A stretch of 64,000 nt of DNA from assembly GCF_040182365.1 (NCBI RefSeq), contig NZ_CP144460.1:2852001-2916000 (forward strand), read 5' to 3'. Shown in pieces: positions 38,479-46,475 of the stretch. Both the position numbers and the translations under genes were made by a program. The stretch's first letter is position 1. Every line of letters starts with the position of its first letter. The notes under the pieces were generated by a model. The model saw only the letters and a program-made list of their open reading frames with translations. It had not been told where the DNA came from and made no database searches. This stretch comes from Xanthomonas sp. 10-10 (lineage in GTDB: Bacteria; Pseudomonadota; Gammaproteobacteria; Xanthomonadales; Xanthomonadaceae).

Positions 38479-39444
38479 TCAGGCCGACGGCCGGTGCAGT
38501 CGCGTCCGCAAGGCGTCCAGCGCATCGAGCAGCGGTTGCCGCATGGCGGCCGGTGTAATCGCCTCGAAGGGCAGCTCGAGCAGCAGCAGATTGGCGGCAA
38601 GCGCCGGCATGGTCGGCGCGCCCAGCCCCAGCCAGCAGTGGTCAGCGCCGTCTGCCTCCAGCGCACCCAGCCAGGGTGGAACCTGCGCGGCCAGCATCTC
38701 CAGCGTGCCAGGCAACCGCACCCGCGCACGACACGGAAACGGCGCTTCGCCGATGGCCTTGCGCAGCAGTTGCAGCGGATCTTCCGGCAGCGCCCGGGCC
38801 TCGAACCTGGCGCCGGTGGGCACCGCCAGATCGATACGGTCGGCGCGCAGCGTGCGCCAGTCCTGTCGTTCGCAGTCCCAGGCCAGCAGGTACCAGCGCC
38901 GGCCGTAGTTGACCAGCAGCGCCGGCTCGACGCAGCGGGTGATGGCCGCGCCAGAGTGACGCCGATAGTCCAGCCGAAGCGTGGTGCGGTCGCGACAGGC
39001 GCCGGCAAGCTGGGCCAGCAAGGCCGCATCCACCCGGGTTCCCGGCTCGGCGATCGGCATGCTTGCCATGGCCGCGTGCGCCGCGCTGGCGCGTTGACCG
39101 CTGCGCCGCGGCAGCAGCGGGTCCAGTTTTGCCAGCACGCGGGCGGCGGCGGCATCCATGCCGGCGATGGCCGGCGCCGCCGCGCGCAAGGCGATCGCCA
39201 CGGTCAGCGCCTCTTCCTCCTCGAACAGCAGCGGCAAGGCGGCCGCCCCCTGCCCGAGTCGGTAACCGCCGCCGGATCCCGGCGCCGCATGCACCGGGTA
39301 GCCGAGCTCGCGCAACCGCTCGATATCGCGCCGCAGGCTGCGCGGGTGGACCTCCAGGCGCTCGGCAAGCGCAGCGCCCGGCCAGCTGCGCCCACCTTGC
39401 AGCAAGGAAAGCAGTCGCAACAGACGAGCAGCGGTCGAGGCCAT
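38479..39444 (-). CDS. YafY-type transcriptional regulator (HTH + WYL)
   Basis: A 321-aa regulator. An N-terminal HTH_11 winged helix (about 5-60; RRDIERLRELGYPV) is followed by a WYL ligand-binding domain (about 130-220) with VNYGRRWYLLAWD, and a C-terminal WCX extension. It is divergent from a GST gene across 109 bp that contain a perfect palindrome 10 bp upstream of this gene's start. It therefore probably controls itself and the GST gene, perhaps in response to an electrophile or other small ligand. Confidence 0.9.
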   Translation of the reverse strand: MASTAARLLRLLSLLQGGRSWPGAALAERLEVHPRSLRRDIERLRELGYPVHAAPGSGGGYRLGQGAAALPLLFEEEEALTVAIALRAAAPAIAGMDAAAARVLAKLDPLLPRRSGQRASAAHAAMASMPIAEPGTRVDAALLAQLAGACRDRTTLRLDYRRHSGAAITRCVEPALLVNYGRRWYLLAWDCERQDWRTLRADRIDLAVPTGARFEARALPEDPLQLLRKAIGEAPFPCRARVRLPGTLEMLAAQVPPWLGALEADGADHCWLGLGAPTMPALAANLLLLELPFEAITPAAMRQPLLDALDALRTRLHRPSA

Positions 39445-39454
39445 GCCCAGACGG

Positions 39455-39481
39455 TATTGCGGACAGAAGCTGTCCGCAATA
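39455..39481. promoter_or_regulatory. Perfect palindromic operator between the WYL regulator and GST genes
   Basis: TATTGCGGACA (39455-39465), a GAAGC spacer and TGTCCGCAATA (39471-39481): 11-bp perfect arms. It lies 10 bp from the regulator's start codon and 72 bp before the GST start, as expected for an autoregulated divergent pair. Confidence 0.78.
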
Positions 39482-39553
39482 GCTCCGTAGGATCGTCATA
39501 CCAGCAATGACCCTGCACCCGCCCCATCACCACCTGATCCCAAGGAGACAGCC

Positions 39554-40198
39554 ATGCCCGACGACCGCCATATCACCCTGTTCCACAATCCCCGTTCGCG
39601 CTCGCGCGGTGTCCTGGTGCTGCTGGAGGAGTTGCGCGCCAGCTACAGCCTGCAGGTCATCGATCTGGAAAAGGAGCAGCAGCTTGCGCCGGACTTCCTT
39701 GCGATCAACCCAATGGGCAAGATTCCGACGATCGTGCACGGCGACAGCGTGGTGACCGAACAGGGCGCCATCTACCAGTATCTGGCCGAGCTGTACCCCG
39801 AGGCCGGCCTGTCGCCCGCGCCGGGCGATGCCGACCGCGGCGGCTACCTGCGCTGGCTGGCCTTCTACGGTGCGGCGTTCGAGCCGGCGATCGTCGACCT
39901 TGCGCTCAAGCGCACGCCCCCACCGCGCTCGCTCTCGCCCTATGCGGACTGCGACACCGTATTGAACGTGGTCTACACACAGCTGGCGCAGGGCGACTAC
40001 CTGCTGGGCCCGCGCTGCAGTGCAGCCGACGTGCTGTGGGGCGGCGCATTGGCATGGATGGTGCAGTTCGGCCTGATCGACCCGCCAGCCCCGACCCGCG
40101 CCTACATCGCACGGATGGCGGACCGCCCGGCGGTCGCGCGTGCCACCGCCATCGATGGGCAGGCAGCCGACAGCGCAGGCACGGGCATCAGCGGGTAA
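39554..40198 (+). CDS. Glutathione S-transferase
   Basis: A 214-aa cytosolic GST. The N-terminal thioredoxin-like domain (about 6-82) starts ITLFHNPRSRSRGVLVLLEE and has NPMGKIPTIV with the cis-proline, and EQGAIYQYLAE for gamma-glutamyl binding. The helical C-terminal domain spans about 92-205. An AAGGAGACAGCC ribosome site precedes the ATG. It probably conjugates or reduces an electrophilic substrate sensed through the divergent WYL regulator; the substrate is unknown. miaB follows 36 bp downstream. Confidence 0.92.
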   Translation: MPDDRHITLFHNPRSRSRGVLVLLEELRASYSLQVIDLEKEQQLAPDFLAINPMGKIPTIVHGDSVVTEQGAIYQYLAELYPEAGLSPAPGDADRGGYLRWLAFYGAAFEPAIVDLALKRTPPPRSLSPYADCDTVLNVVYTQLAQGDYLLGPRCSAADVLWGGALAWMVQFGLIDPPAPTRAYIARMADRPAVARATAIDGQAADSAGTGISG

Positions 40199-40234
40199 AC
40201 TGGGCGGCTATCTCACCCGCCTGGAATAAGCGCC

Positions 40235-41704
40235 ATGCCCGGGACATCCGTTTCCGATCTGTCTGCGGCCACCGCCGTGGGCGCCCCTGCCCTGCTGCCG
40301 TTGCCGGTCGCCCGCCCGGCGGCGCCTGCCGTGGTGCGCGGCAAGCTGTACATCAAGACCCACGGTTGCCAGATGAACGAGTACGATTCGGCCAAGATGG
40401 CCGACGTGCTTGCCGCCTCCGAAGGGTTGGAGCTGACCGACAACCCCGAAGACGCCGACGTGGTGCTGGTCAACACCTGCTCCATCCGCGAAAAGGCGCA
40501 GGAAAAGGTGTTCAGCCAACTGGGGCGCTGGCGCTTGCTCAAGGAAAGCCGGGCCAAGGCCGGCGGCACGCCGGTGATCATCGGCGTGGGTGGCTGCGTG
40601 GCTTCGCAGGAAGGCGAGGCCATCGTCAAGCGTGCGCCGTATGTGGATCTGGTGTTCGGGCCGCAAACCCTGCATCGCCTGCCGGAACTGATCCGTGCAC
40701 GGCGCCAGTCCGGCAAGTCGCAGGTGGATATCAGCTTCCCGGAAATCGAGAAGTTCGATCGCCTGCCCGAACCGCGCGCCGATGGTCCATCTGCCTTCGT
40801 GTCGATCATGGAAGGCTGCTCCAAGTACTGCTCGTTCTGCGTGGTGCCCTACACGCGCGGCGAAGAAGTCAGCCGCCCGTTCGAGGATGTGCTGGTGGAA
40901 GTGGCGCAACTGGCAGCGCAAGGCGTGCGCGAGATCAACCTGCTGGGCCAGAACGTCAACGCGTATCGCGGTGCGTATGGCGCCGATGCGGGTGAAGCGC
41001 CGCAGTACGCCGATCTGGGCCTGTTGATCCGCACCATCGCGCAGATCGAGGGCATCGGCCGCATTCGCTTCACTACCTCGCATCCGCTGGAATTTTCCGA
41101 TTCGCTGGTGGATGCGTATCGCGATGTGCCACAGCTGGCCAACTATCTGCATCTGCCGGTGCAGGCCGGCAGCGACCGCATCCTGTCGGCGATGAAGCGT
41201 GGCTACACCGCGCTGGAATTCAAGTCCAAGATCCGCAAGTTGCGCGCGGTGCGTCCGGATATCTCGATCAGCTCGGACTTCATCGTCGGCTTTCCCGGCG
41301 AGACCGAAGCGGATTTCGAAAAGACCATGAAACTGATCGAAGACGTCGGTTTTGACCAGAGCTTTTCGTTCGTGTATTCGCGTCGCCCCGGCACGCCGGC
41401 CGCGGATCTGGAAGACGACACGCCCGAGGCGGTCAAGCAGGCGCGCCTGGCCCGCTTGCAGGCGCATATCAGCGCACATGCGGCGACCATTTCGCAGTCC
41501 ATGGTGGGCAGCGTGCAGCGGGTGCTGGTGGAAGGCCCGTCGCGCCGCGACCCGAACGAACTGACCGGCAAGAGCGAGAACATGCGCCCGGTGAACTTCC
41601 CCGGCAGCCCGCGCCTGATCGGGCAGTTTGTGGATGTACTGATCACCGAGGCGATGAGCAACTCGCTGCGGGGCCGCATCCAGCTGGACGACAGCACCAG
41701 CTGA
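40235..41704 (+). CDS. miaB: tRNA-2-methylthio-N6-dimethylallyladenosine synthase
   Basis: A 489-aa radical-SAM methylthiotransferase that adds the 2-methylthio group to i6A37 of tRNAs. The N-terminal cluster cysteines are C45, C82 and C121; the radical-SAM cysteines are C195, C199 and C202 in [12 protein letters not shown]-terminal TRAM domain covers about 415-485. The 36-residue N-terminal extension rich in Ala and Pro is longer than in E. coli. A hairpin follows the stop. Confidence 0.95.
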   Translation: MPGTSVSDLSAATAVGAPALLPLPVARPAAPAVVRGKLYIKTHGCQMNEYDSAKMADVLAASEGLELTDNPEDADVVLVNTCSIREKAQEKVFSQLGRWRLLKESRAKAGGTPVIIGVGGCVASQEGEAIVKRAPYVDLVFGPQTLHRLPELIRARRQSGKSQVDISFPEIEKFDRLPEPRADGPSAFVSIMEGCSKYCSFCVVPYTRGEEVSRPFEDVLVEVAQLAAQGVREINLLGQNVNAYRGAYGADAGEAPQYADLGLLIRTIAQIEGIGRIRFTTSHPLEFSDSLVDAYRDVPQLANYLHLPVQAGSDRILSAMKRGYTALEFKSKIRKLRAVRPDISISSDFIVGFPGETEADFEKTMKLIEDVGFDQSFSFVYSRRPGTPAADLEDDTPEAVKQARLARLQAHISAHAATISQSMVGSVQRVLVEGPSRRDPNELTGKSENMRPVNFPGSPRLIGQFVDVLITEAMSNSLRGRIQLDDSTS

Positions 41705-41709
41705 CATAC

Positions 41710-41729
41710 GCGCCGCATCTGTGCGGCGC
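41710..41729 (+). terminator. Hairpin after miaB
   Basis: GCGCCGCA (41710-41717) and TGCGGCGC (41722-41729) form a perfect 8-bp stem with a TCTG tetraloop, 5 bp after the stop. No U-tract. Confidence 0.55.
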
Positions 41730-42106
41730 TGCATTGAAGATGCGATCGCAGCGCACCTACGTCGTGCCTGCGCTGCAGGCGTGATGCCTCGTGCGCAACG
41801 GTTGAACGTTGCATGCAGGCTGCTCGGAGTAGTGCGTGCCTGCGCCGCGCTGTGCGACCCATGCATTGACACGCGTTGCGCCCGCGTCGATGCAACCCGG
41901 TGCACTCGCTGCCTACGGTGACTGGTGGTCGATGCACGCGGGAGTGCAGCCGTGTTGCCGCAGAACAGCAAGGCCCCGCCCCACGTATCCGACGCTGCCT
42001 GTGCAGCGACTGCATCGTGTGGCCAGGAGCGCATGGCCTGGTTGCGGCAGTGATCAAAAATTCACCACACAGGTTCAACACCTTGCAGCGCAAGGCGTGG
42101 TGACAC

Positions 42107-42266
42107 TTACCCACAGGCTTTGCCGAATTCGATCCACACCGCGTGTGGACAACCCTGCGCGCAGTGGCGACTTTTTCACCACTCACCCATCAGACCTTAT
42201 GCCAGTAGGGCTGACGCAATCTATCCACAGGTTAGTGATGCGTGACTCCACAGCGCTTGTGGAAAA
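42107..42266. promoter_or_regulatory. Cluster of four DnaA-box-like sites upstream of phoH
   Basis: Within the 677-bp miaB-phoH spacer, which otherwise shows no gene, four 9-mers each differ by one base from TTATCCACA: TTACCCACA (42107-42115, plus), TGTGGACAA (42144-42152, minus), CTATCCACA (42221-42229, plus) and TGTGGAAAA (42258-42266, minus). A perfect palindrome CCACAC-CGC-GTGTGG (42134-42148) overlaps the second, and TCCACA-GCGCT-TGTGGA the fourth. Binding is inferred. Confidence 0.5.
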
Positions 42267-42381
42267 GCTGCTCGCCCCGTATCGACCACGCCGCGACGCC
42301 CGGCATGTTGGTGGGATCACATCCTGCGCGCTACCCTCACCTGCCGCCCTACCGACGCTGCGCGCGCTGTCCGATCCGACC

Positions 42382-43368
42382 ATGAACTCACCTGCCTCCC
42401 GCGATTTCACCCTGGAACCCGACGACACCGAGCGCCTGGCCAATCTGGCCGGCCCGTTCGACGCGCACCTGCGCCAGATCGAACTCAAGCTTGGCGTGGA
42501 GATCGCCAACCGCGGCAATATCTTCCGCATCACCGGGCCGGAGCCGGCGATCACCGCCGCGCAGACGCTGTTGACCGCGTTGTACGACGAAGCCGCCTCC
42601 ACCACCTTCGATAACCACGCGATCCACCTGCGCCTGAACGATGCCAATGTCGAGCATGTGGTCGATCGTTCCTATGTGGCACAGGACGTGGCGATCAAGG
42701 TCAAGCGCGGCACCGTGCGTGGCCGTGGCGCCAACCAGGCCAAGTACCTGCACGCGATCACCACCCACGACATCAATTTCGGCATCGGCCCGGCCGGCAC
42801 CGGCAAGACCTTCCTGGCGGTGGCCAGCGCGGTGGAAGCCTTGAACGAATCGCGCGTGCAACGGCTGATCCTGGTGCGCCCGGCAGTGGAAGCCGGCGAA
42901 AAGCTCGGCTTCCTGCCCGGCGACCTCAGCCAGAAGGTGGACCCCTACCTGCGCCCGCTGTACGACGCGCTATACGAAATGCTGGGCGTGGAAAAGGTGA
43001 TCAAGCTGCTGGAGCGCAACGTGATCGAGATCGCACCGCTGGCGTATATGCGCGGCCGCACGCTGAACGATGCGTACGTGATCCTGGACGAGGCGCAGAA
43101 CACCACCATCGAACAGATGAAGATGTTCCTGACCCGGCTAGGCTTCGGCTCCACCGCAGTGGTCACCGGCGACCTGACCCAGATCGACCTGCCCAAGCAC
43201 GTCAAATCCGGCCTGCGCGATGCGATCGAGGTGCTGCGTGACGTGGAAGGCGCCAGCTTCACCTTCTTCGAAGCGCGCGACGTGGTACGCCACCCGCTGG
43301 TGCAACGCATCGTCACTGCTTATGAAAAGCGCGATCTGGCCGAAAAGCCTGTCGAACCTGCGGCATGA
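42382..43368 (+). CDS. phoH: PhoH-family ATPase (YbeZ)
   Basis: A 328-aa P-loop protein. An N-terminal KH-like segment (about 15-75) is followed by the PhoH ATPase domain with Walker A GPAGTGKT (136-143), VRPAVEAGEKLGFLPGD and the Walker B DEAQNTT. In E. coli YbeZ works with the endoribonuclease YbeY in rRNA maturation and stress. Here ybeY lies downstream but is separated from it by a secreted-protein gene. ATG 42382 is chosen because upstream codons run into the DnaA-box region and lack similarity. Confidence 0.94.
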   Translation: MNSPASRDFTLEPDDTERLANLAGPFDAHLRQIELKLGVEIANRGNIFRITGPEPAITAAQTLLTALYDEAASTTFDNHAIHLRLNDANVEHVVDRSYVAQDVAIKVKRGTVRGRGANQAKYLHAITTHDINFGIGPAGTGKTFLAVASAVEALNESRVQRLILVRPAVEAGEKLGFLPGDLSQKVDPYLRPLYDALYEMLGVEKVIKLLERNVIEIAPLAYMRGRTLNDAYVILDEAQNTTIEQMKMFLTRLGFGSTAVVTGDLTQIDLPKHVKSGLRDAIEVLRDVEGASFTFFEARDVVRHPLVQRIVTAYEKRDLAEKPVEPAA

Positions 43369-43478
43369 AGCAAGCTGGTGGGAGGTAACCGCGGATACCC
43401 TGCTCGGCACGACTCGGTGCAACGCAGGGCAAGCCGGGAAACCTCAGGTAGCGCGCGGTCATCGCACAGCCTCTCGCG

Positions 43479-43520
43479 CCGGTTGGTCTACAGCGGTACC
43501 GAGCCCCACACACCAACCGG
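43479..43520 (+). terminator. Long-loop inverted repeat between phoH and the next gene
   Basis: CCGGTTGGT (43479-43487) is complementary to ACCAACCGG (43512-43520) across a 24-nt loop that itself contains CGGTACCG. It lies 110 bp after phoH and 50 bp before the next start. It could separate the two transcripts or be a regulator site; there is no U-tract. Confidence 0.4.
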
Positions 43521-43569
43521 CCGCGTCACGGCGATACACTTGCGGCATTGTTCTGCACAGGAGGTGCAC

Positions 43570-44442
43570 ATGGTCGGATGTCGCGTGTTGTTCTTCGCCT
43601 GCATGCTGGGTGTTGCTCCAGTTGCGTTATCGGCCGCGCCGGATGAGCCCCCGGCAGCCTCGCGCGCTTACATCGAAACCAGTTACCTGGCCGCGCCGAG
43701 GAACGTTGGTCCATTTACGCTCGCCCGCAGCTCCTACAACCCGGCAGCCAAGGTCTCTGGGGCTGGATTCCATTACGCGATGGCTGAGCATCCGGAATTG
43801 AATATCGATGTGTTCGTTTACCCAGCCGGGCAACGCGCTCAAGCCGAGGCCATCGAGCACGGCATGATCGCCTTTCGCAAGGACCTCGCCGCGGCGCGCA
43901 CACAAGGCACTTATTCGCGGCTGGACGAGCTGGACCAGAGCAGGTTCGTATTGACCAGCGACGATGCCCCGAAAAACATCCCGGCCAATGCAGTGGATGC
44001 TAAGGTGATCGCGGCCATCGCGGATGCCGAACGCATCGTTGGGGAAAAGTTGCAGCTCAGCATGGACCTGTCGTCGTCCGGCATGCCGCTACTGTCCAAC
44101 GGCTACCTGTTCTACAAGCAGCTGTACTACATCAAGGTGCGGGTATCGGCAGCACAGCAAGCAATCGCGCAGGCCAGGTTCGACGCACTCGCCGACCAGG
44201 CTGCGCGCGCGCTCGTACCTGCCATCCAGGTCAGCAATGTTGGCGGGTGCGCGGACCTGACCGTCCACCTCGATGCCAAAGCGACGCCCGATCAAGGCGC
44301 CGTAGAGATGGCGCGCCAAATCAAGACTCATCTGGGCTTCAATTGCCACGGCTCGACCAAGCAAGCCGGCATCGAAGAGCTGGTCAAGACAGCCGAGGTG
44401 ATCGAAATCGGCTATGACCCCAGCGAGTGGAAGTCGCAGTGA
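43570..44442 (+). CDS. Exported protein of unknown function between phoH and ybeY
   Basis: A 290-aa protein with a clear signal peptide (about 1-22, cut after ALSA-A). The mature part has no membrane helix, two late cysteines (near residues 226 and 256) and an alternating strand/helix pattern: FHYAMAEHPELNIDVFVYPAG suggests a beta-sheet domain, and two Ala/Gln-rich helices follow. I do not recognise the family. It has a very strong ribosome site (AGGAGGTG) and its own possible promoter, unlike its neighbours. Its insertion between two genes that are usually adjacent (phoH and ybeY) is unusual. Confidence 0.8.
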   Translation: MVGCRVLFFACMLGVAPVALSAAPDEPPAASRAYIETSYLAAPRNVGPFTLARSSYNPAAKVSGAGFHYAMAEHPELNIDVFVYPAGQRAQAEAIEHGMIAFRKDLAAARTQGTYSRLDELDQSRFVLTSDDAPKNIPANAVDAKVIAAIADAERIVGEKLQLSMDLSSSGMPLLSNGYLFYKQLYYIKVRVSAAQQAIAQARFDALADQAARALVPAIQVSNVGGCADLTVHLDAKATPDQGAVEMARQIKTHLGFNCHGSTKQAGIEELVKTAEVIEIGYDPSEWKSQ

Positions 44443-44496
44443 GGCAACGCACGCGCGATACTGTGGCTCCCGTCTGAGCTCAATGCTGGTATCGCC

Positions 44497-44982
44497 ATGA
44501 CCAAAGGCCCCATCCGCCTCGACGTCGCCGTCAGTTACGCGTTGCCGCGCGCCGGCCTGCCGTCGGCGGTAAGTTTTCGCAAGTGGGTGGCTGCGGCGCT
44601 GAAGGGGCGCATCCGCGAAGCCGACCTGGCAGTGCGCGTGGTCGACGAGAAGGAAGGCTGCTCGCTCAATCATCATTACCGCGGCAAGGATTACGCCACC
44701 AATGTGCTGAGCTTCCCGGCCGAACTGCCCGAAGGCTTGCCCAAGGGCATTAAGATGCCGCTGCTAGGCGATCTGGTGATCTGTGCGCCGGTGGTGGCGC
44801 GCGAGGCGGCCGAACAGGGCAAATCGCTGGCGTCGCATTACGCGCATCTGACCGTGCACGGCACCTTGCACCTGCTGGGCTGGGACCACGAAGACGACAA
44901 GGAGGCCGATGCCATGGAGCAACTGGAGCGGGAGATCCTGGCCGATCTAGGCATCGACGACCCGTATGCGGGGGAGCGCTGA
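44497..44982 (+). CDS. ybeY: Endoribonuclease YbeY (16S rRNA maturation)
   Basis: A 161-aa zinc-dependent RNase. The metal site is complete: H121, H125 and H131 in [11 protein letters not shown]. The Asp-rich DKEAD segment after it and the [17 protein letters not shown] block are typical. It acts in 16S rRNA 3'-end maturation and ribosome quality control. Its stop shares one base with the next gene's ATG (TGATG). Confidence 0.95.
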   Translation: MTKGPIRLDVAVSYALPRAGLPSAVSFRKWVAAALKGRIREADLAVRVVDEKEGCSLNHHYRGKDYATNVLSFPAELPEGLPKGIKMPLLGDLVICAPVVAREAAEQGKSLASHYAHLTVHGTLHLLGWDHEDDKEADAMEQLEREILADLGIDDPYAGER

Positions 44983-45500
44983 TGCGCGCGTTGCTGGCCA
45001 TGAGCGTCCTGCTGCTGAGCCCGTCGGCGGCTGTTGCCCAGACCGCGCCGGTGCGTCCGGACCTGCCGGCGCTGATCGAATGCCGCCAGCGCATCGGCGA
45101 CTTCAATGCCCTGGCGCCGGTGCTGGCCGACCCGCTCAAGGCGGTCGCGCTGGGCTGGACGCCGCTGGATCAGTCCAACCTGTTCATGACCGAATACACG
45201 CTCAACACGCCGATCAGCGTGTTCGGCCACAGCACCACGCATATCGCGTTTTCCGGCGCCAGCATCATGGCGCTGCTGGACCTGCCCGACCCGCGCCCGC
45301 TGGCCAAACAGCTGAACCTGGAGCTGGGCGTGGATAACGCCGACAAGGTGATGTACGGCCGCGAGCTGGTCAGCGAAGACACCACCAACCCGAAAACCGG
45401 CGAGGCGATGATCGAATCGGTCGTGCTCAGCGTGACCAACGTCAAATCGCATCCGGGCAAGACCGTGGTCGGCTGCGGCTATAGCCTGGACCTGCCCTGA
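44982..45500 (+). CDS. Exported hypothetical protein coupled to ybeY
   Basis: A 172-aa protein with a signal peptide (cut after AVAQ, about residue 20) and a compact mature domain with two cysteines (about 34 and 167) that could form a disulfide joining its ends. I do not recognise the family. The ATG overlaps the ybeY stop, so it is translated with ybeY. corC follows 96 bp later. A periplasmic protein tied to ybeY and corC suggests envelope or ribosome-stress adaptation, by position only. Confidence 0.8.
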   Translation: MRALLAMSVLLLSPSAAVAQTAPVRPDLPALIECRQRIGDFNALAPVLADPLKAVALGWTPLDQSNLFMTEYTLNTPISVFGHSTTHIAFSGASIMALLDLPDPRPLAKQLNLELGVDNADKVMYGRELVSEDTTNPKTGEAMIESVVLSVTNVKSHPGKTVVGCGYSLDLP

Positions 45501-45596
45501 CACCCCGGCGCCCGGCAGCGGATCCACAGCGCCTTGCCGGCTTCCTGCTAGACTGCAGCCTAACGCCTGGTTTGCCGGGTGCCGTTCCCCGTCACG

Positions 45597-46475
45597 ATGT
45601 CCGAAGACGACAGTAGCCATACCTCAGAACCCTCCGAAAAACGCCGCAGCTGGCTCGAACGCCTGAGCGCGGCCTTCTCCGGCGAACCCCACACCCGCGA
45701 CGAACTGGTCGCGCTGCTGCGGACTGCCGAGCAAGACGGTCTCATCGCCGCCGACACCTTGCGCATGATGGAAGGCGCGATTTCCGTGTCAGAGCTCACC
45801 GTGGGCGACGTGATGATTTCACGCTCGCAAATGGTCTCGCTGCCGGTGGAAGCGCGCTTCATCGACCTGATGAAGCAGGTGGTCGAATCCGGCCATTCGC
45901 GCTTCCCGGTGCACGGCGAGAACAAGGACGAAGTGCTCGGCATCCTGCTGGCCAAGGACCTGTTGCGCGGCGTGGTCGCCGACAACGGGCCCGGCAACGT
46001 GCGCGAGCTGCTGCGCCCGGCGGTGCTGATCCCCGAGTCCAAGAAGCTCAACGTGCTGCTCAAGGAATTTCGCCTGTCGCGCAACCACATGGCGATCGTG
46101 GTGGACGAGTACGGCGGCGTCGCCGGCCTGGTCACCATCGAAGACGTGCTGGAGCAGATCGTCGGCCAGATCGACGACGAGCACGACGATGCCGAAGAAG
46201 AAAATTCGCTGATCGCGATCCAGGCCGATGGCCGCTACGTGGTCGATGCGCTGACGCCGATCGAGGACTTCAACGAGCGCTTCGGCGCCGAGTTCCCGGA
46301 CGACGAGTACGACACCGTCGGTGGTTTGGTCACCGATGCGATCGGGCACCTGCCGGAGACCGGTGAAGAGCTGACCCTGGGCCGGTTTGCGTTCCGCGTG
46401 GCCAAGGCCGACGCGCGCCGCGTGCACGCCTTCCACGTCACCATCCTGCCGCCCGACCCGCAGGACGACGCTTGA
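45597..46475 (+). CDS. corC: CorC/HlyC-family transporter-associated protein (CBS domains)
   Basis: A 292-aa cytoplasmic protein of the CorC family without the membrane DUF21 part. A CBS pair (about 70-185) with VMISRSQMVSLPV and MAIVVDEYGGVAGLVTIED leads into a CorC_HlyC domain (about 205-285, DTVGGLV...GHLPETGEEL). Linked in E. coli to Mg/Co efflux and cell-envelope robustness. ATG 45597 (MSEDD) is chosen; a GTG six codons earlier is possible. Its stop overlaps the TTG start of the next gene. A corA gene is two genes downstream. Confidence 0.93.
   Translation: MSEDDSSHTSEPSEKRRSWLERLSAAFSGEPHTRDELVALLRTAEQDGLIAADTLRMMEGAISVSELTVGDVMISRSQMVSLPVEARFIDLMKQVVESGHSRFPVHGENKDEVLGILLAKDLLRGVVADNGPGNVRELLRPAVLIPESKKLNVLLKEFRLSRNHMAIVVDEYGGVAGLVTIEDVLEQIVGQIDDEHDDAEEENSLIAIQADGRYVVDALTPIEDFNERFGAEFPDDEYDTVGGLVTDAIGHLPETGEELTLGRFAFRVAKADARRVHAFHVTILPPDPQDDA

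Noticed and set aside
42050-42380. The DnaA-box cluster as the chromosomal origin
   Set aside because: No dnaA, dnaN, gyrB or rpmH nearby and no AT-rich unwinding element; a regulatory or titration site is the more modest reading.
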